From contig BDSL01000159.1 of NCBI GenBank assembly GCA_003116995.1, positions 85,926 to 149,925 on the forward strand: DNA of 64,000 nt, written 5' to 3'. This document shows, piece after piece, positions 38,400 to 49,116 of the stretch. Position 1 is the first letter of the stretch. Each line of letters begins with the position of its first letter. Below the pieces are notes generated by a model. That model made no database searches. It saw nothing but the letters and a program-made list of their open reading frames with translations, and had not been told where the DNA came from. The position numbers were made by a program, and so were the translations under genes. This DNA comes from Yamagishiella unicocca (taxonomy: Eukaryota > Chlorophyta > Chlorophyceae > Chlamydomonadales > Volvocaceae).

Positions 38400-39888
38400 T
38401 ACGCCTGAGTGCGTGAGAGGAGGAGCGCCCACCTGTCCGCAGACTCCCCAAGCAATCTGAAGCGGCAAGCGTGTGTGTGCGAGCTTAGGTGGCTTGGCTC
38501 GCGCGTGGGTGCGTTGCTTTGGGACGCTCTCTGCTGCCTAAGACCTTTGTCCTGAGAGGAGTGCATGTTGTTGTAACGATTACAGTGGGTTCCAGACCAA
38601 TAGGTAGAACCATCGGGCGCATCGCCTGACACTGAACAAGACGGAGGAAACAAATACCGACATGCACCGAAACAAAGGCAAACCACCAGAACACCAAGTT
38701 GACAGGCCGTAGGCATACAGAGCAGCAGCCAGCACCCCAGGGGGAAGTTGCACTAGAGGCTCCCCTATCAGGAACTGGCCGCCAACCAACCTAACAGCCC
38801 AGCACCCGACGAACCAGTGAAGCGCCGCAACGATGCAAACATCGGAACCCGCCACCTCTCATCCCCGAAGGCACGGACCCCTAGCAGGGCTCAACACGCT
38901 TATATAGCCAGAAAGTATGAAGCACGGGAAACCCCGCTCCCCAAGACAACCCGAGCCGATCAGGAATCCACCAGTACCTCAGCCGGTCCCCCGCACACAA
39001 GGCGATTGGCGACCACCCGCAAGAAAGGATGCCGAGACCCCACTGCATCCCAGCCTTTCTGGGGAAGCCCCAGCGCAGCAAAGCCCCTCAGAAGGGCCCA
39101 AAACTCCACCACCCCACGGCGAACGGCGCGATCCAGAAGACCACTACCCGGAGTAAGAGGGGGACCACCAGCCCCCGCCCTTTTCAAGGCCGCGGCCATA
39201 AAACGGCGCCCCACCTCCATGGCAGTAATAGCCGCCAGGACTACGACATCCCAGACGCAGGACTGTACCCCGATAGGTGCTTGCACCAACCAAACTTGCG
39301 CCCGTGTCACCCCTGCACCGAGCTGGGTCTCGAGTTGGGCAGTCACTGCTTGAGCCACCGGGCAGAACCAAAAGTGGTGTAAGCGGGGAGTACCCGCCCC
39401 TGAAGACTCTCCATGTGTGTATGTGCATCAGACGCTCTGGCTCTGCTGGGTGCTGGATCGCTGTGCCAGAGCGCTGTGCATTCACATTCCCCGTGCCTCC
39501 GTTCTACCTGTAGCTGCCACCCCGCCGCTTGTATGTGGCAACTGAAACGGTGGTCACCACACGCGCCTTTAGTTCATTGTCGTCATCACTGCCCAATGTG
39601 CTGCAAGCCAGCGGACTAACGCCCCCCCTTCGCTCCCCCTTTATGTGCGCGCGCCCAGAGTGTCTCGCGGGTGCAGCAGGGTGACAGCAGGGGCCAAAAG
39701 GTGCTTTGACAGATCGTCACCAGGGGTTCGCACGTGGTCCCCCACCGTACTACTGATCTGGCCCAATGGTGCTTACGTGCCCAGTGCTGATGGGATGGGC
39801 GGTTTTCACCATGGAATGAACGATCCATGACATTATAGCACTTCGCAAGGCACTTGTTCGGGTCCATGCGTCGGTGCAGCGACGGGCC
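38400..39888 (+). repeat. 641-bp LINE 5' monomer, copy 2, split by another LINE
   Basis: The two monomer halves (38400-38567 and 39412-39888) are separated by a minus-strand fragment of a different LINE family. Confidence 0.85.
38568..39411 (-). mobile_element. 5'-truncated fragment of a second LINE family
   Basis: On the minus strand the frame reads LHHFWFCPVAQAV ... CVWDVVVLAAITAME ... FWALLRGFAALGLPQKGWD and stops at 38960. It is clearly related to, but much diverged from, the ORF2 C-terminus of the main LINE (HHFWSCPLV, CVWDVVALAALNAMEWA, FWALLRDFAGLGLPRKDWG). Its 3' end is CACTGTAATCGTTACAACAA without a (TC)n tail. CATG flanks both sides (38564-38567 and 39412-39415), a likely 4-bp target duplication. 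Confidence 0.8.
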
Positions 39889-39894
39889 TACGCC

Positions 39895-39941
39895 TGTGCC
39901 GCCTGTCGTGCGGCCACTGTAACGCGGTCTCTCTCTCTCTC
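39895..39941 (+). mobile_element. 47-bp LINE tail insertion
   Basis: Only the last 3'-UTR bases and (TC)n remain, bounded by TACGCC at 39889-39894 and 39942-39947, exactly at a monomer boundary. Confidence 0.85.
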
Positions 39942-41223
39942 TACGCCTGAGTGCGTGAGAGGAGGAGCGCCCACCTGTCCGCAGACTCCCCAAGCAATCT
40001 GAAGCGGCAAGCGTGTGTGTGCGAGCTTAGGTGGCTTGGCTCGCGCGTGGGTGCGTTGCTTTGGGACGCTCTCTGCTGCCTAAGACCTTTGTCCTGAGAG
40101 GAGTGCATGTGTGTATGTGCATCAGACGCTCTGGCTCTGCTGGGTGCTGGATCGCTGTGCCAGAGCGCTGTGCATTCACATTCCCCGTGCCTCCGTTCTA
40201 CCTGTAGCTGCCACCCCGCCGCTTGTATGTGGCAACTGAAACGGTGGTCACCACACGCGCCTTTAGTTCATTGTCGTCATCACTGCCCAATGTGCTGCAA
40301 GCCAGCGGACTAACGCCCCCCCTTCGCTCCCCCTTTATGTGCGCGCGCCCAGAGTGTCTCGCGGGTGCAGCAGGGTGACAGCAGGGGCCAAAAGGTGCTT
40401 TGACAGATCGTCACCAGGGGTTCGCACGTGGTCCCCCACCGTACTATTGATCTGGCCCAATGGTGCTTACGTGCCCAGTGCTGATGGGATGGGCGGTTTT
40501 CACCATGGTATGAACGATCCATGACATTATAGCACTTCGCAAGGCACTTGTTCGGGTCCATGCGTCGGTGCAGCGACGGGCCTACGCCTGAGTGCGTGAG
40601 AGGAGGAGCGCCCACCTGTCCGCAGACTCCCCAAGCAATCTGAAGCGGCAAGCGTGTGTGTGCGAGCTTAGGTGGCTTGGCTCGCGCGTGGGTGCGTTGC
40701 TTTGGGACGCTCTCTGCTGCCTAAGACCTTTGTCCTGAGAGGAGTGCATGTGTGTATGTGCATCAGACGCTCTGGCTCTGCTGGGTGCTGGATCGCTGTG
40801 CCAGAGCGCTGTGCATTCACATTCCCCGTGCCTCCGTTCTACCTGTAGCTGCCACCCCGCCGCTTGTATGTGGCAACTGAAACGGTGGTCACCACACGCG
40901 CCTTTAGTTCATTGTCGTCATCACTGCCGAATGTGCTGCAAGCCAGCGGACTAACGCCCCCCCTTCGCTCCCCCTTTATGTGCGCGCGCCCAGAGTGTCT
41001 CGCGGGTGCAGCAGGGTGACAGCAGGGGCCAAAAGGTGCTTTGACAGATCGTCACCAGGGGTTCGCACGTGGTCCCCCACCGTACTATTGATCTGGCCCA
41101 ATGGTGCTTACGTGCCCAGTGCTGATGGGATGGGCGGTTTTCACCATGGTATGAACGATCCATGACATTATAGCACTTCGCAAGGCCCTTGTTCGGGTCC
41201 ATGCGTCGGTGCAGCGACGGGCC
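39942..41223 (+). repeat. Two tandem 641-bp LINE 5' monomers
   Basis: Units 39942-40582 and 40583-41223 follow each other head to tail at an exact 641-bp period, joined GGGCC-TACGCC. Confidence 0.9.
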
Positions 41224-41228
41224 TACTG

Positions 41229-41532
41229 GATGCTGTTTGTTCTTTCGTTCTTTCTTTCCTGGTGCCACCTTTGCTGGTTCGAGATACGAGTGGTGCGGGT
41301 GATGGGCAGGTGAGCCAATGGGGGCTTTTGTGGTGGTTTTGACGCGTAAGGGTGGCCTGCATGGGGCCGTGTCCTGCCGTCGCTTGTGCTGACTTTGCAT
41401 GATGCTGTTTGCCTGCTGTTGCCCGTACCCGACCTTGGTTCCGTGTCTCTTCCGCAGTGCTTTCCCGCCGGGATAAGGGCGGGTGCCGCCTGTCGTGCGG
41501 CCACTGTAACGCGGTCTCTCTCTCTCTCTCTC
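41229..41532 (+). mobile_element. LINE 3'-UTR fragment insertion
   Basis: A LINE 3' UTR (from GATGCTGTTTG) to (TC)n is bounded by TACTG at 41224-41228 and 41533-41537. It separates a monomer end from the next LINE copy. Confidence 0.85.
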
Positions 41533-41539
41533 TACTGTA

Positions 41540-44500
41540 TGCGCCAACACCCGCTTCCTTCGCTGCCTCCCCCCCCTCCTACACCAGCAGCAACGGAGTG
41601 CTCTCATCGCCTTCTTGGATTTCGCCAAAGCTTACGACACCATTGACCGCTCCTTCCTCTTTGCTGTCATGGAGCGCATGGGTGTTGGGGCCGGTTTCCT
41701 GGGATGGACGCAGCTCCTGTTGGGCCGTACAGTGGCCATGGCGTCCGTCAACGGCTACATCTCCCGCTCTGTCCCTATCCGGGCCGGCGTCCGGCAGGGC
41801 TGTCCCCTTGCCCCGCTCCTCTACCTCTTCGTGGCCCACGCCCTCCTCTGCTGGCTGAAGCGGCACGGTGTTGGCGTGCCGCTGGCCCCGGCGGACCCGG
41901 CCAGCCTGATTACCGGCGTGCAGTTTGCTGATGATGCCCAAGTCGCGCTCCCAGATGCAGCTGCAGTACCGCCATTTATCGCCCTCATGGCGGCGTTTGC
42001 CCGCGCCTCTGGCCAGCACCTGAATCCCTCCAAGGTCGAGCTGCTGTGGGCTGGTCGCCAGGTGGCGCCGGCGCCCGCCGCCCCGGCTGCCGTCCTTGCC
42101 GCTGCGGTGGCGGCCGTCGCCGCCCCTGCCGCCGCGTGGACCGCTGCGGGCGGTGCCGCCGCTTCACCCGCCGCCCCGAGCGCCGATGCTGCCGAGGCGC
42201 CGGTGGAGGCCGCCCCGGCAGGCGCTGGCGCCGCCGCCGTACCTCCTGACGCCCCGGCCGCCGCCGCTGCTGCCGCTGCGCCGGTGGCTGCCACCCTGGC
42301 CGCCGCTGCTGCTGCCCCGCAGGCGGCTGCCGCCCCGGCCGCCGCGGCTGCCGTGGCGCCGGCGGCTGCCGTCCTGGTCGCAGTGGCCGCCGAGGCGCTG
42401 GCGACCGCCGGTTCGGCTGCCGCCGGTAGTCCTCCTGGGGCGGCCGCGGGTGCCGCGGCCACCACGGTGCTGACGACCGCAGCCCCGGCCGCCGCTGGCG
42501 CCGCCGCAGCGTCTCCCACGACTCCTGACGCCCCAGCCGTCGCGGCTGTCACTGCCGCCCCCACTGCCCCGGCCGCCCCAGCCGCTCCAGCCGTCCCAGC
42601 CGCCCCTGCTGGCGCCGCCAGCTCCCCCGTCGCCCGTCACCCGCCTCGCCTGGCGCGCCCACCAGGGCTGGCTCGCCGCGGTCGTCGGCGTCGTGGCCGC
42701 GGTGCTGCAGCTGTCGTGGTCGTGGGCGCCCTCGCCGCAGCCGCTGGCGCCCTGGCCGCCCCGGGTCCCTCCACATCGCCGTCCCTTGCCGCCACCGCTC
42801 CCGGGGTGCCTCGCCCCTCCCCTTCTCCCCCGCCCCCTGCCCTCGCTGGCCTTCGGATCGTGCCCGCTGCGGTGGCGCTGGGCATCCCCTTCACCAATCC
42901 GCCTGCCGCCCCCGTCCTCGATTGGGCGTCACGGATGTCGGAGGCCCGCCGCCGTCTCCAAAAGATCTCCCGCATGGCCCTGTCGATGTTCGGCCGTGCC
43001 ACTGCGGCTGCAGCTTATGCTCTCCATATGGCGACGTACCACATGGAGCACTCGGGGCTGCCGCCGGCGGAGGTCCTTGCTGGCATCATGGCCCTTGTCG
43101 CAAAGCTGGTGGATCGGGAGCTAGGCCCTGATGACGCCCAGCGCCGTTTCACTGGTGTCCCCCTCCGCCTGCTCTCCGGTCATCCCACCATCGGCGGCTT
43201 CGGTGTACTGCCCCTTCGGCTGCATGTCCTCAGCCGGCATGCCAAGTGGAGCCTGACGGTCGCCCGCTCCGCGCTGCAGCCCCCGGCGGCCCGCGCGCCG
43301 TGGATCCGGATTGCGGTCTCCTTCCTCTCTACCCTCCACCCTGCCTTCCGCCCGCTGGCCGTCACCACAGCTCGCCCGGATGGCCCGTGGCTCGGTGCCC
43401 CCTTCAGCTTGCCCCCGGACATCCACCGGCTTGCCACGAGCCTCGGTCACCTCCCCCCCCTGTCTGACGTCGCGGACCCCCCCCTGGAGCCGGGCGTCTG
43501 GTGCTTCAACGCGCCGCTGTGGGGCAACCCGCTCCTGCCCAACGCGGGGGCGCCGGGCCGGCGGCCGGGGTTGGAGGCTATCCATGGCCCCCTCACCATG
43601 TGCCGCCGCCTGCTGACCGTCGGCGACGCCGTCCGGGTGCAGGACGCTATGACCGCGTTTGAGGTGGAGCGCGCCCATGCCCTGGCGACGACGCCGGGCA
43701 TGGCCATCTTCAGCCGGCTGGCTGAGCGCTGGACGACGCTCGTACGGCACGAGCTGGCGCCCTCCGAGCTGGCCATGGGTGCGCTCCAAGATCGCATCGC
43801 GGCGCGGGCTGCGGTGGCCGCTCTCCTTTCTGACATCTCGCCCGCCTGGCTCGCTGCTGCTCGCCTGGCGCCCGATGGCCCCGCCCCGCCGTCGCCTGAC
43901 GAGGTGGATGCTCTCCTCCTTGCTCGCCTGGGGTGGCGGCTGGGTGTGGACGCCGTGCTGCCCCTCACCTCCTTCACCGTCAAGCTGGGCACCCTGCTCC
44001 AGGCGGCGGAACTGGAGCGCCCCAGGCAGGCCTGTCATGCGGCGTATGTGCGGGAGGCGCTCGGGCTGTCCCCTGCTGTGGCTGTCACGCCCGAGGCGGC
44101 CCTTGTGGCGTTACGCGCGGTATGGCGGCGGTTGTGGAAGCGTCTTAAGTGGGAGCCGCGGTGGAAGGAGGTCCTCTGGCGGCTGGCGGTTGACGGGGTG
44201 CCCATGCCGGGCTCCTCTCACCTCCCGCTGGTCCCACCCGAACCGTGTGCTTGCGGCTGTTACCCCGCTGCAGCGGGTGTGGCCGAGTCGCCGCGCTTGC
44301 ATCACTTTTGGTCTTGCCCCCTCGTCCGCCCGCTCTGGGATGAACTGGAAGTCTGCTGTGGGTGCGGGGTCACGCGTGAGCATGTGTGGTTGTGTGTGTC
44401 GCCGGATCCGACCACTGTGCTGCAGTGTGTGTGGGATGTGGTGGCGTTGGCGGCGCTCAACGCGATGGAGTGGGCGCGCCGGTACATACACTCTCATCGG

Positions 44501-44988
44501 CTCTCCGGCACCACCCTCCCTGCTGCTATGCGTTCTGGCCTCCTTGCTAAGTTCTGGGCCTTGCTGCGGGACTTTGCGGGCTTGGGTTTGCCCCGCAAGG
44601 ACTGGGGTGACGTGGGGGTGGACCACCCATTTTTGTTCGTAACCGGGGGTCGGCTCATGTGCGCCGTGCCGCCCTAGCTAGCCTGCCTTGGCTGCTGTTT
44701 GTTCTTTCGTTCTTTCTTTCCTGGTGCCACCTTTGCTGGTTCGAGATACGAGTGGTGCGGGTGATGGGCAGGTGAGCCAATGGGGGCTTTTGTGGTGGTT
44801 TTGACGCGTAAGGGTGGCCTGCATGGGGCCGTGTCCTGCCGTCGCTTGTGCTGACTTTGCATGATGCTGTTTGCCTGCTGTTGCCCGTACCCGACCTTGG
44901 TTCCGTGTCTCTTCCGCAGTGCTTTCCCGCCGGGATAAGGGCGGGTGCCGCCTGTCGTGCGGCCACTGTAACGCGGTCTCTCTCTCTC
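41540..44988 (+). mobile_element. 5'-truncated LINE copy with a long open ORF2 segment
   Basis: It starts inside the reverse transcriptase (GCCAACACCCGCTTCC) and stays open from 41540 to the ORF2 stop at 44677. It retains RT blocks LDFAKAYDTIDR, AGVRQGCPLAPLLY and FADDAQ, the Ala-rich linker and the C-terminal zinc block. The endonuclease and the first RT blocks are missing, so it cannot be autonomous. The (TC)n tail ends at 44988. Confidence 0.92.
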
Positions 44989-45015
44989 TACTGTAACGCG
45001 GTCTCTCTCTCTCTC
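44989..45015 (+). mobile_element. 27-bp LINE tail insertion
   Basis: (TC)n is followed by TACTGTAACGCGG and a second (TC)n before TACGCC. A second minimal tail appears to be appended directly to the first. Confidence 0.65.
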
Positions 45016-45612
45016 TACGCCTGAGTGCGTGAGAGGAGGAGCGCCCACCTGTCCGCAGACTCCCCAAGCAATCTGAAGCGGCAAGCGTGTGTGTGCGAGC
45101 TTAGGTGGCTTGGCTCGCGCGTGGGTGCGTTGCTTTGGGACGCTCTCTGCTGCCTAAGACCTTTGTCCTGAGAGGAGTGCATGTGTGTATGTGCATCAGA
45201 CGCTCTGGCTCTGCTGGGTGCTGGATCGCTGTGCCAGAGCGCTGTGCATTCACATTCCCCGTGCCTCCGTTCTACCTGTAGCTGCCACCCCGCCGCTTGT
45301 ATGTGGCAACTGAAACGGTGGTCACCACACGCGCCTTTAGTTCATTGTCGTCATCACTGCCCAATGTGCTGCAAGCCAGCGGACTAACGCCCCCCCTTCG
45401 CTCCCCCTTTATGTGCGCGCGCCCAGAGTGTCTCGCGGGTGCAGCAGGGTGACAGCAGGGGCCAAAAGGTGCTTTGACAGATCGTCACCAGGGGTTCGCA
45501 CGTGGTCCCCCACCGTACTACTGATCTGGCCCAATGGTGCTTACGTGCCCAGTGCTGATGGGATGGGCGGTTTTCACCATGGTATGAACGATCCATGACA
45601 TTATAGCACTTC

Positions 45613-45844
45613 AAAAATAAATTCCTTGCGTTACAGGACCCCGACGCTGGGGTACGACACCTGACCGTGTCATAAGCTCTGTATCTCCACCCCCATCAAC
45701 GACAACCTCGACCAGCAGGTTCAACCACAAACCTACTTGCCCACAAGTGGGGCACCCGGTAACTACCGGGGAGGGGCCGGGGAATCGAACCACCGATCTC
45801 TGGACAGAATGCCAGTGTCTTAACCAATTAGACGAACCCCCCAA
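45613..45844 (-). mobile_element. tRNA-related SINE (C type), inverted
   Basis: Minus-strand copy: tRNA-like head GGGGGGTTCGTCTAATTGG with a perfect B-box GGTTCGATTCC, body, then CTGTAACGCAAGGAATTT and a T-rich tail. It is inserted within the monomer between CACTTC and GCAAGG; no clear target duplication was seen. Confidence 0.8.
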
Positions 45845-45856
45845 GCAAGGCACTTG

Positions 45857-45875
45857 TAACGCGGTCTCTCTCTCT
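45857..45875 (+). mobile_element. 19-nt LINE tail insertion
   Basis: TAACGCGG plus (TC)n lies between two copies of CACTTG (45851-45856 and 45876-45881). The uninterrupted monomer has one CACTTG, so this is an insertion of the last 19 nt of the LINE with a 6-bp target duplication. Confidence 0.8.
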
Positions 45876-45911
45876 CACTTGTTCGGGTCCATGCGTCGGT
45901 GCAGCGACGGG

Positions 45912-46541
45912 CCTAGCTTAGCTGCTAAAGCCCGGCCTTAATCGGCAGGAGATCCAGAGTTCAAGTCCTGGCCCCCCCACCCAAACCGCCACCCATTTCC
46001 GGGGGGGTAAACGGAAGTACTGGCACGGGGACCTGCGACTTCCGTAACAGGGGCGTGTATGGCCCTGCCAACCGGGTGAGAGCCCCGGACCCCCACCCAA
46101 CAATTTAGGGGTGGGTAGCTTAGCTGCTAAAGCCCGGCCTTAATCGGCAGGAGATCCAGAGTTCAAGTCCTGGCCCCCCCACCCAAACCGCCACCCATTT
46201 CCGGGGGGGTAAACGGAAGTACTGGCACGGGGACCTGCGACTTCCGTAACAGGGGCGTGTATGGCCCTGCCAACCGGGTGAGAGCCCCGGACCCCAACCC
46301 AACAATTTTGGGGGGTTCGTCTAATTGGTTAAGACACTGGCATTCTGTCCAGAGATCGGTGGTTCGATTCCCCGGCCCCTCCCCGGTAGTTACCGGGTGC
46401 CCCACTTGTGGGCAAGTAGGTTTGTGGTTGAACCTGCTGGTCGAGGTTGTCGTTGATGGGGGTGGAGATACAGAGCTTATGACACGGTCAGGTGTCGTAC
46501 CCCAGCGTCGGGGTCCTGTAACGCAAGGAATTTTTTTTTTT
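45912..46541 (+). mobile_element. Composite SINE D-D-C, copy 1
   Basis: Two D units (45912-46107, lacking its first bases, and 46109-46309) are followed by a C unit (46310-46541). D is tRNA-like: a 7-bp acceptor stem GGGTGGG/CCCACCC and a B-box-like AGTTCAAGTCC. C has the B-box GGTTCGATTCC and ends CTGTAACGCAAGGAA plus a T run. TAGC flanks the trimer (after GGGCC and after the T run), so it apparently moved as one unit. Confidence 0.75.
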
Positions 46542-46550
46542 CTAGCTACG

Positions 46551-47188
46551 GGGTGGGTAGCTTAGCTGCTAAAGCCCAGCCTTAATCGGCAGGAGATCCA
46601 GAGTTCAAGTCCTGGCCCCCCCACCCAAACCGCCACCCATTTCCGGGGGGGTAAACGGAAGTACTGGCACGGGGACCTGCGACTTCCGTAACAGGGGCGT
46701 GTATGGCCCTGCCAACCGGGTGAGAGCCCCGGACCCCAACCCAACAAATTTTGGGTGGGTAGCTTAGCAGCTAAAGCCCAGCCTTAATCGGCAGGAGATC
46801 CAGAGTTCAAGTCCTGGCCCCCCCACCCAAACCGCCACCCATTTCCGGGGGGGTAAACGGAAGTACTGGCACGGGGACCTGCGACTTCCGTAACAGGGGC
46901 GTGTATGGCCCTGCCAACCGGGTGAGAGCCCCGGACCCCAACCCAACAAATTTTTTGGGGGGTTCGTCTAATTGGTTAAGACACTGGCATTCTGTCCAGA
47001 GATCGGTGGTTCGATTCCCCGGCCCCTCCCCGGTAGTTACCGGGTGCCCCACTTGTGGGCAAGTAGGTTTGTGGTTGAACCTGCTGGTCGAGGTTGTCGT
47101 TGATGGGGGTGGAGATACAGAGCTTATGACACGGTCAGGTGTCGTACCCCAGCGTCGGGGTCCTGTAACGCAAGGAATTTTTTTTTTT
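46551..47188 (+). mobile_element. Composite SINE D-D-C, copy 2
   Basis: D units at 46551-46752 and 46753-46956 and a C unit at 46957-47188 repeat the order of copy 1. TACG precedes the first D and follows the T tail, and the following monomer starts TACGCC, so the insertion used the monomer boundary. Confidence 0.75.
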
Positions 47189-49111
47189 TACGCCTGAGTG
47201 CGTGAGAGGAGGAGCGCCCACCTGTCCGCAGACTCCCCAAGCAATCTGAAGCGGCAAGCGTGTGTGTGCGAGCTTAGGTGGCTTGGCTCGCGCGTGGGTG
47301 CGTTGCTTTGGGACGCTCTCTGCTGCCTAAGACCTTTGTCCTGAGAGGAGTGCATGTGTGTATGTGCATCAGACGCTCTGGCTCTGCTGGGTGCTGGATC
47401 GCTGTGCCAGAGCGCTGTGCATTCACATTCCCCGTGCCTCCGTTCTACCTGTAGCTGCCACCCCGCCGCTTGTATGTGGCAACTGAAACGGTGGTCACCA
47501 CACGCGCCTTTAGTTCATTGTCGTCATCACTGCCCAATGTGCTGCAAGCCAGCGGACTAACGCCCCCCCTTCGCTCCCCCTTTATGTGCGCGCGCCCAGA
47601 GTGTCTCGCGGGTGCAGCAGGGTGACAGCAGGGGCCAAAAGGTGCTTTGACAGATCGTCACCAGGTGTTCGCACGTGGTCCCCCACCGTACTACTGATCT
47701 GGCCCAATGGTGCTTACGTGCCCAGTGCTGATGGGATGGGCGGTTTTCACCATGGTATGAACGATCCATGACATTATAGCACTTCGCAAGGCACTTGTTC
47801 GGGTCCATGCGTCGGTGCAGCGACGGGCCTACGCCTGAGTGCGTGAGAGGAGGAGCGCCCACCTGTCCGCAGACTCCCCAAGCAATCTGAAGCGGCAAGC
47901 GTGTGTGTGCGAGCTTAGGTGGCTTGGCTCGCGCGTGGGTGCGTTGCTTTGGGACGCTCTCTGCTGCCTAAGACCTTTGTCCTGAGAGGAGTGCATGTGT
48001 GTATGTGCATCAGACGCTCTGGCTCTGCTGGGTGCTGGATCGCTGTGCCAGAGCGCTGTGCATTCACATTCCCCGTGCCTCCGTTCTACCTGTAGCTGCC
48101 ACCCCGCCGCTTGTATGTGGCAACTGAAACGGTGGTCACCACACGCGCCTTTAGTTCATTGTCGTCATCACTGCCCAATGTGCTGCAAGCCAGCGGACTA
48201 ACGCCCCCCCTTCGCTCCCCCTTTATGTGCGCGCGCCCAGAGTGTCTCGCGGGTGCAGCAGGGTGACAGCAGGGGCCAAAAGGTGCTTTGACAGATCGTC
48301 ACCAGGTGTTCGCACGTGGTCCCCCACCGTACTACTGATCTGGCCCAATGGTGCTTACGTGCCCAGTGCTGATGGGATGGGCGGTTTTCACCATGGTATG
48401 AACGATCCATGACATTATAGCACTTCGCAAGGCACTTGTTCGGGTCCATGCGTCGGTGCAGCGACGGGCCTACGCCTGAGTGCGTGAGAGGAGGAGCGCC
48501 CACCTGTCCGCAGACTCCCCAAGCAATCTGAAGCGGCAAGCGTGTGTGTGCGAGCTTAGGTGGCTTGGCTCGCGCGTGGGTGCGTTGCTTTGGGACGCTC
48601 TCTGCTGCCTAAGACCTTTGTCCTGAGAGGAGTGCATGTGTGTATGTGCATCAGACGCTCTGGCTCTGCTGGGTGCTGGATCGCTGTGCCAGAGCGCTGT
48701 GCATTCACATTCCCCGTGCCTCCGTTCTACCTGTAGCTGCCACCCCGCCGCTTGTATGTGGCAACTGAAACGGTGGTCACCACACGCGCCTTTAGTTCAT
48801 TGTCGTCATCACTGCCCAATGTGCTGCAAGCCAGCGGACTAACGCCCCCCCTTCGCTCCCCCTTTATGTGCGCGCGCCCAGAGTGTCTCGCGGGTGCAGC
48901 AGGGTGACAGCAGGGGCCAAAAGGTGCTTTGACAGATCGTCACCAGGGGTTCGCACGTGGTCCCCCACCGTACTACTGATCTGGCCCAATGGTGCTTACG
49001 TGCCCAGTGCTGATGGGATGGGCGGTTTTCACCATGGTATGAACGATCCATGACATTATAGCACTTCGCAAGGCACTTGTTCGGGTCCATGCGTCGGTGC
49101 AGCGACGGGCC
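47189..49111 (+). repeat. Three tandem 641-bp LINE 5' monomers
   Basis: Units start at 47189, 47830 and 48471 with an exact 641-bp period. The first two share CACCAGGTGTTCG where other copies have CACCAGGGGTTCG. If later insertions are removed, these three units continue into the monomer at 51739 and then ORF1. Confidence 0.9.
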
Positions 49112-49116
49112 TACTC

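Larger units (their letters stand above)
45016..45911 (+). repeat. 641-bp LINE 5' monomer, interrupted twice
   Basis: Monomer sequence at 45016-45612, 45845-45856 and 45876-45911 is broken by an inverted SINE and by a 19-nt LINE tail. Confidence 0.85.

Noticed and set aside
41615..44677. 1020-codon open frame as a host gene
   Set aside because: It is the open 3' part of the LINE ORF2, near-identical to 56123-59185, and lacks the endonuclease and a genuine start.
46310..46385. Functional tRNA genes in the SINE units
   Set aside because: The B-box and parts of the stems are present, but the anticodon and T arms do not pair properly and the sequence is followed by a SINE body, so these are tRNA-derived SINE heads.
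47189..49111. CRISPR array or ordinary satellite
   Set aside because: Units are 641 bp and contiguous without spacers, and one unit leads directly into LINE ORF1, so a LINE 5' region explains them better.
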